From contig JADKDL010000037.1 of the NCBI GenBank assembly GCA_016714605.1, positions 1 to 59,682 of the forward strand: a stretch of DNA of 59,682 bases, read 5' to 3'. Positions 8,890 through 18,517 of this stretch are shown here, one piece after another. The DNA comes from Bacteroidales bacterium (lineage in GTDB: Bacteria; Bacteroidota; Bacteroidia; Bacteroidales; UBA1715). The notes beneath the pieces were generated by a model. The model did no database searches, was not told where the DNA came from, and was given only the letters and a program-made list of their open reading frames with translations. Every line of letters starts with the position of its first letter. Position 1 is the first letter of the stretch. Position numbers and translations under genes: made by a program.

Positions 8890-8948
8890 ATACAAATGCC
8901 GAATTTTCTTTTAATACTTAGTCAAAAGAAAAGTCGGCATTTGTATTT
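8888..8948. terminator. Bidirectional terminator hairpin
   Basis: Arms of 25 bases (8888-8912 and 8924-8948) pair with one mismatch around an 11-base loop. The core is CAAATGCCGA / TCGGCATTTG with A/T-rich flanks that can act as U-tracts on either strand. It lies exactly between two convergent genes. Confidence 0.75.
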
Positions 8949-8961
8949 CCAAAATATGCTA

Positions 8962-10104
8962 CTAAATATTCATGACATATCCTACAGTAAGATGATTGGT
9001 ATTATTCAGTAAAAAATTAGTTGGAGAAAACACATGGCTTAAATCAACTTTAAACCCATATACTTCGGCACCTAAACCAACCGTTTGATAATGTCTGTCG
9101 CCTTTATATTTATTTTCAAAAAAAGCACCCGCTTTTAACGACAAGCTTATCTTTTCCTTAATATGTAATGCCACCTCAGTTCCTATGTGGTGAGCTATTT
9201 CTCTAAATTCCTCTTTTGCACCATCTGGAGCATCGGCAAATGAGGTAAACAAAGCATTGAAAGCAGAACGATTATTATCTTTTCCGGCAGTTATATTTCC
9301 AAAAGAATCGCGCTCCGGATTGGTAGGAACAAGTAACTTATCTGCCTGATACAATACCGATAAATCAAGTTTCATATCATTATCAAATATTTTTTGGCAT
9401 GAAACAATACCCCCAATATTTAGGTCGGTCGGTAAAAAATCCTTATTCGGTGATTCATTATAACTTACCTTTGCACCAAAGTTTGTAATACTCGCACCAA
9501 TACCATAATTTATATCAACAGTATTGTTTTTAAATATGGTATTTCGGTAATTCATCCCCAAATCGAAGCAAAGACCATGCGCGGCAAGATCTCTATAATA
9601 ACTATTATCTGTAACCGTAGCAGATTCACTTTTATAGTACTTCATACCCAATCCTAAACTCCACTTATCATTTATAGCGTATGCTGCACGTAAAGAATGA
9701 TAAGAATCTTTCAGTTGTAAATGTTTGTCTATTCCTAAACTATCAACATCAAAAATTAAACTAAATGTATTACGGTTTACCAGATATGCCATTTGCAATT
9801 TTCTTGAAAGTGGCACAATTACAGAAAGCATACTTGGGGTTTGATTTTTAACCGTAGCCAAAAAGCCAAATCTCAGCTTATCGCTACTTAACAAAGCCGG
9901 ATTGGAAACTAATCCAGCAGAATAATTATTATCAGTTGCCACCACTCCAATATCGCCAACTCCATTTACACCAGCCATTGTCACCAGATCTAATAACGGA
10001 ACTGCGGTTGTGATTACATTGTAATGTGTTGATTGAATGTCACTGTTTTGAGCTACTGCAAAACTTAGGTAAAATGACAAAATTGCTACAAATACTTTTT
10101 TCAT
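8962..10104 (-). CDS. PorV-like outer-membrane protein (T9SS)
   Basis: 380 aa. It has a signal peptide (1-18, ending FAVAQ). The mature start, YNVITTAVPLLDLVTMAGVN then GVGDIGVVAT and NPALL, matches the N-terminal signature of PorV/LptO. The rest is a FadL-like barrel with alternating strands (WSLGLGMKYYKS, GIGASITNFGAKVSY, GYVMNI at the end). PorV shuttles T9SS cargo from the translocon to the attachment complex at the outer membrane. No porU or other T9SS core gene is adjacent, so this may be a paralogue rather than the main PorV. The cargo protein at the right end of the window shows that T9SS is used. Confidence 0.75.
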   Translation of the reverse strand: MKKVFVAILSFYLSFAVAQNSDIQSTHYNVITTAVPLLDLVTMAGVNGVGDIGVVATDNNYSAGLVSNPALLSSDKLRFGFLATVKNQTPSMLSVIVPLSRKLQMAYLVNRNTFSLIFDVDSLGIDKHLQLKDSYHSLRAAYAINDKWSLGLGMKYYKSESATVTDNSYYRDLAAHGLCFDLGMNYRNTIFKNNTVDINYGIGASITNFGAKVSYNESPNKDFLPTDLNIGGIVSCQKIFDNDMKLDLSVLYQADKLLVPTNPERDSFGNITAGKDNNRSAFNALFTSFADAPDGAKEEFREIAHHIGTEVALHIKEKISLSLKAGAFFENKYKGDRHYQTVGLGAEVYGFKVDLSHVFSPTNFLLNNTNHLTVGYVMNI

Positions 10105-10242
10105 AGTTTAAATTTGATTTGATTATTATTAAATAAAAAAAGTATCGTTTTGTCATAGTTAGTTATTTTTGATTTATTGGAAAACGAATTCTTAAAAGAA
10201 TTATTGCACATACTTTTTAAGTTGCTACTTGGTTTTTACTAT

Positions 10243-10495
10243 TAATGCGAATTAGGGTTGAAAATTGTATGTAAAATTGAACCCTTTTCAGTGTTCTGTA
10301 TGATAAGAGACATGTTTTTCACCCCGAGTTTTACTCAGGGCTATTCATATTCAATCCTTTTAGGATTGTAAGAGATAATAACCACGAAGTGGTTAAATGT
10401 GAATAGCCCCGTATATAATACGGGGTATGAATCAGCAAGGAAAAGAACCCTGAATAGGGTTCAAAATTAAAAATCTTTATTCTTAATTCGCATTA
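10243..10495. mobile_element. MITE-like 253-bp multi-hairpin element
   Basis: The element is bounded by TAATGCGAATTA (10243-10254) and its exact inverse TAATTCGCATTA (10484-10495). Inside are nested and serial stems: CCCCGAGT with ACTCAGGG; GGGCTATTCATATT (from 10338) with AAATGTGAATAGCCC, enclosing CAATCC-loop-GGATTG and AACCAC-GAA-GTGGTT; then CCCCGTAT-ATA-ATACGGGG; then GAACCCT-loop-AGGGTTC. It has no coding capacity. I recall similar multi-stem blocks scattered in Bacteroidetes genomes, so a non-autonomous element or REP cluster moved by an external transposase is the likeliest reading. A structured RNA is an alternative. Confidence 0.55.
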
Positions 10496-10556
10496 TTATC
10501 AAATTCCATATATTAAAATTGAATTCTTTATATGATACAATTTAGGTTAATTAATA

Positions 10557-10590
10557 GATTAAACGTCAGTGTCTTCACTGACGTTTAATC
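10557..10590. repeat. Perfect 15-bp inverted repeat
   Basis: GATTAAACGTCAGTG (10557-10571), loop TCTT, CACTGACGTTTAATC (10576-10590). It belongs by form to the same class as the hairpins at 7102 and 8185 (A/T ends, G/C core, short loop). It is in the 684-base gap between the PorV-like gene and the 10789 gene, which holds repeats and one terminator but no gene. Confidence 0.55.
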
Positions 10591-10733
10591 ATCTACCCAA
10601 ATTCAATTTCCAACAAAACCCAAAAGCCTTCTGTTAAAAAACATTTATAAAAGCTCGGAAAGAGTGCAATATGAATAACCATTGATGAAGCCATCTAATC
10701 AGAATTCAAAACATCATAAACAAACCACAACAA

Positions 10734-10765
10734 AAAAGGGTGAACTTTTTACAGCTCACCCTTTT
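10734..10765 (-). terminator. Terminator of the secreted-protein gene at 10789
   Basis: AAAAGGGTGA (10734-10743) pairs with TCACCCTTTT (10756-10765). On the minus strand the stem is followed by a T-rich stretch. It lies 24 bases past the stop of the minus-strand gene. Confidence 0.65.
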
Positions 10766-10788
10766 GTTTAATCAGATAATATAATGTT

Positions 10789-11631
10789 TTATTTTCTTTC
10801 TTTTATTGAATATTTTTTATCCATTTCTACATAAAACTTAGTGCTTTTTCTGAATGGAAATTTATAAATAGGGTAACCTTCCATGGTTTTTCCTATTTTC
10901 GGAGCTCTAAAATGCTTCGCATCAGTTTCGGTAATTTTGCTCACGTAAAACTCATGTGCCAACTGTTGCTCATCGGTAAAGCTTTCGTTTACAGAATACA
11001 TTATCACACTTTGGAATGTAATTGGTGAGTTGGCAGCATCAAAACTCACTTCATACACATCTGCCATACCTCCGGCTTCGTCGTTTCTAGCTTCAGAACG
11101 AGGTACTGTAGCCACATCAAACTTATAAACATCTCCCGGAACTATATGATATTTGCTTCTTGTATAGGTGCTTGTTTTATCTATTTTTGTCACTCCTTCT
11201 ACTTTGGTATCATATAAAGTACCGGTAGCCGAATAACTATTCATTTCATAATCCATACTGGTAAGAGTCGGATTGTTTGCCAAATACCTCATGTAAACCT
11301 TTTTATTCTCTTCGGTAATATTTTCTTCGGGAGAATAGCTCAGCTTATCATCATTAATTTGATAAAAAGACTTTGCCCAGTCTATATAAAGTGGCTTGTC
11401 TGATTTATTTTCAATACTCACTTTCATTTTACCTTTCTCGCCCCAAAACAAATAGGTAATCTTCAACAAATCATTCTCGTAATAATACTGCTGTCTGTTA
11501 TTTGTATCAAGCTTTGAACGCACATCAAAAATCTGAACATATCCTGATGCATTTTTTACATCCTGTGCTAATGCAATACTAGAAGCAAATACAGTTAGCA
11601 GGACAATAATACCAGTTTTGAATATTCTCAT
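10789..11631 (-). CDS. Secreted protein of unknown function
   Basis: 280 aa with a clear signal peptide (1-22, ending IALAQ). The mature domain contains NDLLKITYLFWGEKGKMKVSIENKSDKPLYIDWAKS, which suggests an Ig-like beta sandwich in which the protein can be 'decorated' (the KMKVSIENKSDKPLYI text recurs in Bacteroidetes periplasmic unknowns). No catalytic motif is seen. It has its own promoter (11683-11712) and terminator (10734-10765), so it is probably monocistronic. Confidence 0.6.
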   Translation of the reverse strand: MRIFKTGIIVLLTVFASSIALAQDVKNASGYVQIFDVRSKLDTNNRQQYYYENDLLKITYLFWGEKGKMKVSIENKSDKPLYIDWAKSFYQINDDKLSYSPEENITEENKKVYMRYLANNPTLTSMDYEMNSYSATGTLYDTKVEGVTKIDKTSTYTRSKYHIVPGDVYKFDVATVPRSEARNDEAGGMADVYEVSFDAANSPITFQSVIMYSVNESFTDEQQLAHEFYVSKITETDAKHFRAPKIGKTMEGYPIYKFPFRKSTKFYVEMDKKYSIKERK

Positions 11632-11682
11632 AATTTTTACTTTTTATAATTATTTTCTTACTTGTAGTTTATCTCTTTTATA

Positions 11683-11712
11683 CAAATATAAAAAAATATT
11701 GAAAAACACCAA
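11683..11712 (-). promoter_or_regulatory. Bacteroidetes-type promoter
   Basis: On the minus strand, TTG (11712-11710) is followed after 19 bases by TATATTTG (11690-11683). This is a close match to the TTG-N17/23-TAnnTTTG consensus, about 50 bases before the ATG at 11631. Confidence 0.5.
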
Positions 11713-11724
11713 CACTTTTAAGCT

Positions 11725-12398
11725 TCAATAATTAAATACATATGAAATAATATTTGCACCCATTTTCAAAGCCTTTAATCTAATCAATTCGGGGTCGTTA
11801 TGTACCTCGGTATCTTCCCATCCATCGCCTAGGTCGGTCTCGTATGTATAGTAACAGATAAGTCTATTATCGAGAAACAAACCAAAAGCCTGTGGAAGCT
11901 TGTTGTCATGCTCATGAATCTTAGGTATACCTTTATCAAAACTATATTGCTGGTGATAAATAGGATGTGCATTGGGCAGTTCTACAAACTCCAAATCGGG
12001 AAATACTTTTTTCATTTCTCGGCGCACAAATACATCCATACCATAATTGTCGTCTATATGTAAAAAACCGCCACTCATTAAATAAAGTCGCAAATTCTCA
12101 ACATCGCTTGGCGAGAAGTATACGTTTCCGTGTCCGGTCATGTGCACCAAAGCACAATTAAACAGCTCTTTAGAATCTACCTCTACTGTAACTGGTTCAG
12201 TGGCTATGGTTGTATTAAGATTTTCATTGCAATACCGTATCAAATTGGGCAACGATGTGGGGTTCGAATACCAATCGCCCCCTCCCCATATTTGAGCAAC
12301 CCAATCTTAACCGAGGTATTTACATTTTTATTTTGGGCAATTACATTCATGCTTATCAGCACAAAGCTCATAAACAGTATCTTTATTGATATATTCAT
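11725..12398 (-). CDS. DUF4159 domain secreted protein, frameshifted
   Basis: The uninterrupted part (12252 to 11725, 175 aa) is the DUF4159 core: VHMTGHGNVYFSPSDVENLRLYLMSGGFLHIDDN. The start lies further upstream. From ATG at 12398 another frame gives a signal peptide (MNISIKILFMSF, ending VIAQ) and then KIGLLKYG. The family text GGGDWYSNPTSLPNLIRY is in the frame of the long ORF. Adding one G to the G run seen on the minus strand at 12287-12284 (forward CCCC) joins them. The fold resembles a glutamine-amidotransferase/ThuA-like domain, and the role in the envelope is unknown. It is upstream of the 10789 gene but probably separately transcribed. Confidence 0.75.
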
Positions 12399-12485
12399 TT
12401 TATATTTTTTTTTTCTAATTCTAATTATTGGTTTTGCTACTGGCTTCTACCAAATTATTTTTATTTAGACATTCACTTCTATTAT

Positions 12486-13184
12486 CTACATACAATTCAT
12501 AATTGTACAAGCAACCATACCGGCAGTTTCGGTTCTCAGCCTGCTCTCGCCCAAACTCACTACTTTATAACCTATTTTCTTTGCCAATGCTACCTCAGTA
12601 GCACTAAAATCGCCTTCCGGACCTATAAGTACAATAGTCTTACTTCCTTTTTTATATACATCAGGCAGAAAAACCTTCTCTGGCGCTTCATCACAGTAAG
12701 CAATATACTTTTGTGCATACCCCGATGTTGCTTTTAGTAATTCGTTAAAAGTAATAAGTTCGTGTATAAGTGGCTTGTGGGCTTTTAAAGACTGCTTCAT
12801 AGCAGAAATTATAAGCTTTTCTAATCTTTCTGTTTTGATATTTGTTCGCTCCGAATTTTCGGTCTTCATTAGATATATTGAATTGATACCTATCTCGGTA
12901 CATTTCTCTAGAAACCACTCAATTCTATCAGTATTTTTTGTTGGCGCTATGGCAATGTTTATAAATTCGCTCCTATTTACTTGGCTCGTTTTATCAATAA
13001 CAGCTACTACGCAATGCTTCGGATTGTCATTTATAATTTCTGCTGTAAAGAATGTACCTTTCCCATCGACCAAGGAAATTTTATCGCCCAATGCCTTTCG
13101 CAATACCCGTATGCAATGCTTAGACTCTTCCTCGGTCATTTCATACTGCATTGATTGTAATTCGGGTGTATAAAAAATATTCAT
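12486..13184 (-). CDS. rsmE: 16S rRNA (uracil-1498-N3)-methyltransferase
   Basis: 232 aa, normal for RsmE. The N-terminal PUA-like part (1-75) has the HCIRVLRKALGDKISLVDGKG text. The C-terminal SPOUT domain ends with IGPEGDFSATE (about 190-200) and LGESRLRTETA (about 211-221), the knotted SAM-binding loops. It methylates U1498 of 16S rRNA in the small subunit. Divergent from miaB, with 231 bases between the two starts. Confidence 0.95.
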   Translation of the reverse strand: MNIFYTPELQSMQYEMTEEESKHCIRVLRKALGDKISLVDGKGTFFTAEIINDNPKHCVVAVIDKTSQVNRSEFINIAIAPTKNTDRIEWFLEKCTEIGINSIYLMKTENSERTNIKTERLEKLIISAMKQSLKAHKPLIHELITFNELLKATSGYAQKYIAYCDEAPEKVFLPDVYKKGSKTIVLIGPEGDFSATEVALAKKIGYKVVSLGESRLRTETAGMVACTIMNCM

Positions 13185-13415
13185 AGTTTAAAGAAAAATA
13201 TCATCAAATAGGTTTATTATGTTTAGAATTTTGCAAAACGAAATTTCATTTTCAACCCTTATACCTGTTACAAAGCTTCAAACTATTTAACGGTTGAAAT
13301 TATTAACATTCTTTTGGGTAATAAATTAAAAGTTTATTCTGAAATATTCAAACATATAGAAAATATTATAAAACAAGCAGTAAATTTACACCAATTTTAA
13401 ATAATCGTATTTACA

Positions 13416-14737
13416 ATGTCCAAAAAACTATTTATTGAAACGTACGGCTGTCAAATGAACATAAATGACAGCGAAGTAGTTGCATCTATACTAAACGCTC
13501 ATAATTACAACGTTACCAACACTATAGAAGAGGCAGATTTGATACTGCTCAACACCTGTTCGATAAGAGAAAATGCCGAAAATAAAGTTCTTCAACGCAT
13601 AACGGTAATAAAAAAACTCAAAAAAACAACTCTACTCTTAAAATTGGAGTTATAGGTTGCATGGCAAAAAGACTAAAATCTGAATTGCTAAAAAACAACA
13701 TTGCAGTTGATGTTGTTGCAGGTCCGGACTCATATAAAAACTTACCCGAACTTCTTGAAAAAACAGAGACCGACTTAAATGCCATACACGTTAATCTATC
13801 GCGAAGTGAGACCTATTCAGAGATAACACCACTGCGCTATGGAGACAACAAGCTCTCTGCTTTTGTTTCCATTATGCGCGGCTGCAATAATTTCTGTTCG
13901 TACTGCATAGTGCCATACACTAGAGGGCGTGAACGAAGCAGAGATATAAATTCTATTATTGAAGAAATTGTTTTACTTAAAAATCAGGGATTCAAAGAAA
14001 TTACCTTATTGGGTCAGAATGTAAATTCATATCATTACAACGACAATGGTGAAATCTATCTTTTTCATAATCTAGTGGAAAAAGTAGCTCAAATAGATTC
14101 GAAGATTAGAGTACGATATACAACCAGTCACCCAAAAGATATAGACGACCGAATACTAAAAACAATGGCAGCCTACCCAAACATTTGCGATTGGATACAT
14201 TTGCCGGTACAGTCGGGCAGTACAACCGTACTACAGCGTATGAAAAGAGATTATACCCGCGAATGGTACATGAATAGAATTGAGGCTATTAAAACCATTT
14301 TACCAAACGCTACCATAACCACAGATATACTAAGCGGGTTTTGCGGCGAGACTGAAGAAGAGCACCTAGAAACGCTCAGTCTTATGGAATGGGTTGGATA
14401 CGACCTTGCTTATATGTTTAAATATTCTGAGCGCCCCGGTACTTATGCTGCCAAAAACATAAAAGACGATGTAGATGAAGCAACCAAATCAAGACGGCTT
14501 AATGAAATTATTGCATTACAAAACAAACTGTCTAGAGAAAGCAATAAAAAAGATATAGGCAAAACGTTTGAAGTCTTGGTTGAGGGTACATCAAAAAAAG
14601 ATATCGAAGAACATTGCGGCAGAAACGAGCAAAACAAAATGATTGTTTTCCCAAAAGGAGATAGTGTAATAGGCGGTTATGTAAATGTAAAAGTAGTTTC
14701 GGCTTCGTCGGCAACCTTGAGAGGCGAAATTGTTTAA
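13416..14737 (+). CDS. miaB: tRNA-2-methylthio-N6-dimethylallyladenosine synthase, frameshifted
   Basis: It transfers a methylthio group to i6A37 of tRNA using two Fe-S clusters. The first 79 codons (13416-13655) hold the UPF0004 start with Cys12 (YGCQMN) and Cys48 (LLNTCSI). After KKLKKTTLLL the frame is lost. The next frame resumes with KIGVIGCMAKR (third Cys) and runs to 14737 with the radical SAM motif CNNFCSYC and a C-terminal TRAM region. Adding one A to the seven-A run at 13620-13626 restores KKNNSTLKIGVIGCMAKR and a protein of about 440 aa, the usual length. The gene is widely conserved, so a read error is more likely than loss. Confidence 0.9.
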
Positions 14738-14843
14738 TTTTAAAAATTAGGTAATATTCTTATCAAATTTGCATTACATTTATATCTGCATTATTGCAAT
14801 TTCTATAATGCCAATAACGACTGATTTAAAAAAAAATATTGCT

Positions 14844-15556
14844 ATGGATAGATTAATAATTGAATCGAGAGGATGTATTGTTAAGGAAGAAAAACTTGCA
14901 ACTATAGACAGTAACATCATAAAAGGAACCTTCGTTTTAGAAACAGTCAATCCTTTTTACGGCTATTACAGTGCCGATCCGGAAGAGAAAAAGAGTATTC
15001 CTAAAACAATCTTCTACATTCTTGACCAATTTTATTACAACGACGATATTGCCAGGCAGTAAATGTTATCAAAAAATATATTGGATTTGATTTAGATGTG
15101 GTACGTGCTGAAATAAACATTCACAATACAAATTATTCGGCTATAAGAGTTTATGATATTAAAGATTATGAACATGTGCTCAGTCTTCAAAAAGCTTTTG
15201 CCAGTGAGGGTATAAAATTCAAAAGCAAAACAACCAACATAGAAGGCAGCTTTGAAATGAAAATATGGAAAGTGTTTCTGCTTGAGAATACTCAACCGGG
15301 CATCTATATGAACAGAAGCAAATCGAAGATGAGCTATTTTGAAATAAACAAACATCTATCTTGGACCCACTTCAAAGCCATTACTAAGAAAGTAAAAAGC
15401 AACTGGACAGGTAAAAGCTTCGATGCCGCTCTTGGTATGATATACAGAAAACACGGACTAGAAGAGGTTGTTAGGGTATTCTCGAACGCTATAGATGAAA
15501 ATATGACCGTGGAGTTGAAGTCATTATATGATAAATTTATTGAGTCTGAAAAATAA
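14844..15556 (+). CDS. Conserved hypothetical protein, frameshifted
   Basis: From ATG 14844 (MDRLIIESRG) the frame reads to DDIARQ and stops at 15060-15062. The next frame continues with AVNVIKKYIGFDLDVVRAE and ends at 15556 (FIESEK). Adding one G at 15055-15056 (AGGCA to AGGGCA) joins them as DDIARAVNVIKKY, giving about 237 aa. ATG 14808 is an alternative start. The protein has no signal peptide or membrane helix and mixes strands and helices (LETVNPFYGYYS, WTHFKAITKKVKSNW). I do not recognise the family. It is 17 bases before the methyltransferase-like gene, so they are likely cotranscribed. Confidence 0.55.
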
Positions 15557-15573
15557 AATATAAACGCTTAGTA

Positions 15574-16350
15574 ATGCTATTTTTGAAATCGAATCCGGCT
15601 AAGAAACTCGGTCTTATTGATGACCAAAAGGGAATAATAAAGAGATATCAACGAGAAAAAACAAACTGGGATAAACATTTAAACCATTCAAAGCAATATA
15701 TTTTAGACACTACATATCAAAAAAAATATAAATCAATTACAATACTCGGGAGCGGTTGGCATCTAGATGTACCTATTGCACAACTAGCTGCCGATTTTGA
15801 GAAGGTCTATTTGATAGACATCTATCACCCACAACAGGTTCGGTATAATTGCAGGAATCTACAAAACGTAAGTTTTCTTACTCAAGATATTACCGGCGGA
15901 CTAATTGAGTGTTTTGCAAAAAAAATAAAAGAAAAATCGTTCGTACTTAATGAGGTGCAAATTCCGGCATATTCAGAGATACCACAAACCGACTATGTTG
16001 TTTCATTGAACCTACTCAGCCAGCTAGATATTCTGCTAGTAGACAGCATTAAACACAAATGTACAGCCCTAGAAGCGGAATATGTGACACTGAGAAAGAA
16101 AATACAATTGGCGCACCTTACCTTTCTTCAAAAGTTCAATTACTCTGCAATATTCGATTTCAAAGAATATGTTTTTGACTCAAACCACAATTACGAATCT
16201 GAGTGCGATACCGTATTTGTAAGCCCTAAAGATGTTCATAATCAAAAAGATTGGATTTGGAAATTTGACAGTCAAGGTTATTACTACGAAAATAAAATTG
16301 TAGAATTTGCCGTTAAAGCCGTTTCTAATTTTGAGTTTTCACCTACTTAA
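15574..16350 (+). CDS. Methyltransferase-like Rossmann protein
   Basis: 258 aa. SITILGSGWHLDVPIAQLA (about 53-71) looks like a class I methyltransferase motif I, KVYLIDIYHP (about 75-84) like the acidic second strand, and TDYVVSLNLLSQLDIL (about 137-152) like motif IV. The motifs are loose (GSGWHLDVP rather than GxGxG), so SAM binding is an inference and the substrate is unknown. No membrane segments. Probably in an operon with the preceding hypothetical. Confidence 0.55.
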   Translation: MLFLKSNPAKKLGLIDDQKGIIKRYQREKTNWDKHLNHSKQYILDTTYQKKYKSITILGSGWHLDVPIAQLAADFEKVYLIDIYHPQQVRYNCRNLQNVSFLTQDITGGLIECFAKKIKEKSFVLNEVQIPAYSEIPQTDYVVSLNLLSQLDILLVDSIKHKCTALEAEYVTLRKKIQLAHLTFLQKFNYSAIFDFKEYVFDSNHNYESECDTVFVSPKDVHNQKDWIWKFDSQGYYYENKIVEFAVKAVSNFEFSPT

Positions 16351-16393
16351 TTGTTTGTCAAGCTAACGATTCCTCCCTTGCCAATAATTCAAA

Positions 16394-17179
16394 TTATTGA
16401 TTTTCTACAATATTATTAAATAAAACAACCGTTGCAATCATGGTAAGAGGAAAGGTAAATAAGAATCCAACTAGAAAAACCAATAGACCTAGAGCATTAA
16501 CAACAACAACCGAAAGAACAAATAGAAATATCAAAAACCACTTCTTTGTAATCAACCTTCTGCTCATTTCCATAGCTTCCCAAAAACTCTTATTGTGAAA
16601 TACTATGAAAAAATCTGCAAAATACCACGCTACTCCCAAATAAATAATTGGCAAAAAGAGAAAGAATACTAAAGCAAAATTTACTTCATCTTTTTTCTGA
16701 AGAAGCAAATCTACAATGTCTTGCGGGTTTTTATTCATTATAGAAAAATCGCCAAAAATATAATAAAATATCAAGGCCGATATTCCTGATATTACAATAG
16801 TTGTTACAATTGATCTAATGAACAGCATTTTAAGAAAGGCAAATCCGGAAAAGAAATCATTGAAAATAACACCTTCGTCTTTCATAATTTTTCTTACGGT
16901 TAAAGCCAAACCAGCAAGAAGAGCCGGATTTATAAATGAAGAAATTATACTGGGTAAAACTTGTATCTTTGCAAATAATGTAGGCACGAATATAGCAACG
17001 ATAAACAATAATGTAAATCCAACAAATAGACCTGAATATTTCGAAAATATTCGAAAGCTATCACTGTAGCATTGAGAAATTGAAAATGAATACCCCTCAT
17101 TTGTAAGTCTCTCGACTTTAGCATTTACGTCTTCCTCAGGGGCGTTCAGGTAATTATTATTAAAAAAATCATCAGGCAT
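16394..17179 (-). CDS. Integral membrane protein, DUF975/YciC-like
   Basis: 261 aa with a polar N-terminus (1-45) and about six membrane segments (52-72, 78-92, 112-137, 165-192, 213-237, 240-256). The pattern of long paired helices with the amphipathic segment NKSFWEAMEMSRRLITKKWFLIFLF is typical of DUF975 and glycerophosphodiester-phosphodiesterase membrane-domain proteins. No catalytic residues are seen. The role is unknown, and it may be a membrane-shaping or export accessory factor. Confidence 0.6.
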   Translation of the reverse strand: MPDDFFNNNYLNAPEEDVNAKVERLTNEGYSFSISQCYSDSFRIFSKYSGLFVGFTLLFIVAIFVPTLFAKIQVLPSIISSFINPALLAGLALTVRKIMKDEGVIFNDFFSGFAFLKMLFIRSIVTTIVISGISALIFYYIFGDFSIMNKNPQDIVDLLLQKKDEVNFALVFFLFLPIIYLGVAWYFADFFIVFHNKSFWEAMEMSRRLITKKWFLIFLFVLSVVVVNALGLLVFLVGFLFTFPLTMIATVVLFNNIVENQ

Positions 17180-17314
17180 CGTTCTCTATTTTTTTCAAAA
17201 TTAACAAAAATATTACGATTTCAATAGCAATATTTTTCGATTGGGTTTAATTTATTTAAATATTTAGAAATTATATTTTCTACTAGACTGTCAACAACTT
17301 CTAATACAACTAGG

Positions 17315-18511
17315 CTACTCTTGCTGTGCTCTCATATACCAAAGCGAAGCTAATACACAAACAAACAGCGGAATAGAACAGACTGCCAAACTAGTAGCTA
17401 CGCCCCATAGTGCAAATGCAGAGCCTATAAACAAACCAACGATGGCGAATAATAATCGTATGATAAGACTCCTTACCGAAAGTACGGTTGCTCTAATTTC
17501 TGCCGGGCACTGACGGTTTATAAGTTCCTTCAACAGTGGTGTAGCATAACCCCTTACTACATAAAAAACAAATAGTACAACAATACTACTCAAGAAATTG
17601 GCAAAACCTAAAAACAAATACCCTAGCGGTATAACCAAAGCAATTGAAAATATCAAAAACGTATTGTTGATTTTTTTCTTAATGGTGTCTGCATAAAACG
17701 AAACGATAGCAACGGTAGCATTTAAAATTATCCAAACAATAGTTATCTCCTTTTCTTGCAATTGAATATAATCGGTGTAATAGACCAAAGCCAACCATGC
17801 CATTGCAAGCGTTGCAGAACCAATGACAGATGAGAATAAAATAACACTACTAAGCTTTTTATTCTTCCAAAGTGCATATTTAGAGATGTCTATCAAGGTT
17901 TTAAACTTCACCCCGGTAAGTTTATTTTCTCTAAACGGTTCAACCAAAAGCAAGGCAGCAGGTACTGCCATAAAGGCAATCATACTTTGTATAAAAAAAA
18001 CCGAACGTAATGAAAATTCTATTGCCACCAGTCCCCCAACCAAGGCGGCAAGCATTTCAGCAAATCCACCAAGTGCGGTAATTCTACCTTCATATTTCAG
18101 ATATTTGTCCTTCTTTTTTAATTGTTCTAATGAATCATAAAGCAATGCAGAGTCTGAGCCGGATATGAAGCTTTGTCCCAATCCTAAAATGAGTTCGGCT
18201 ACAAGAAAAAACCAAAATCCGCTATAAATGGAATATATTACAAAACCTATCACTCCCAATATACTACCTAGAACTATGGTGCGTTTCCTGCCAAACACAT
18301 CGGCAGCATAACCTGAAGGAACTTCCATAAAGGCTATACTTATTGAATAAACGGCTTGCAGTAAAATCAAGTCGCTCCCCGATAGATTATTATCTTTGTA
18401 AAAAAGAGCATAAATGGGCATGACTAACATGAACCATTTTGATGCTTTAATAATATACAATTTTGCGATATTAGCCTCTAAGCTACTCATATCAAGATTT
18501 ATATATTTCAA
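17315..18511 (-). CDS. MFS transporter
   Basis: 398 aa with about 12 hydrophobic helices. The MFS signature between helices 2 and 3 is visible as GYAADVFGRKRTIVLGSILG (about 72-91; Asp and Arg-Lys-Arg conserved), with PSGYAAD before it. The second half has AEIRATVLSVRSLIIRLLFA, typical of drug or metabolite exporters of the same group. Substrate not predictable. The start at 18511 is 6 bases after the TtcA-like stop (18518), so the two form an operon. Confidence 0.85.
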   Translation of the reverse strand: MKYINLDMSSLEANIAKLYIIKASKWFMLVMPIYALFYKDNNLSGSDLILLQAVYSISIAFMEVPSGYAADVFGRKRTIVLGSILGVIGFVIYSIYSGFWFFLVAELILGLGQSFISGSDSALLYDSLEQLKKKDKYLKYEGRITALGGFAEMLAALVGGLVAIEFSLRSVFFIQSMIAFMAVPAALLLVEPFRENKLTGVKFKTLIDISKYALWKNKKLSSVILFSSVIGSATLAMAWLALVYYTDYIQLQEKEITIVWIILNATVAIVSFYADTIKKKINNTFLIFSIALVIPLGYLFLGFANFLSSIVVLFVFYVVRGYATPLLKELINRQCPAEIRATVLSVRSLIIRLLFAIVGLFIGSAFALWGVATSLAVCSIPLFVCVLASLWYMRAQQE

Positions 18512-18517
18512 AATAAA

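Noticed and set aside
12255..12275. GGTTCGAATACC resembles the T-loop of a tRNA
   Set aside because: It lies inside the DUF4159 coding region (the reverse reads as WYSNPTSLP), and no cloverleaf arms flank it.
13416..14737. Programmed frameshift in miaB
   Set aside because: The break is at an A-run, but no slippery heptamer plus stimulatory hairpin was seen, and ten other genes show the same kind of break, so error or mutation is simpler.
14769..14843. Longer N-terminus for the 14844 protein from TTG at 14769
   Set aside because: TTG starts are rare, and the text before MDRLIIES looks like non-coding DNA; ATG 14844 or 14808 is more likely.
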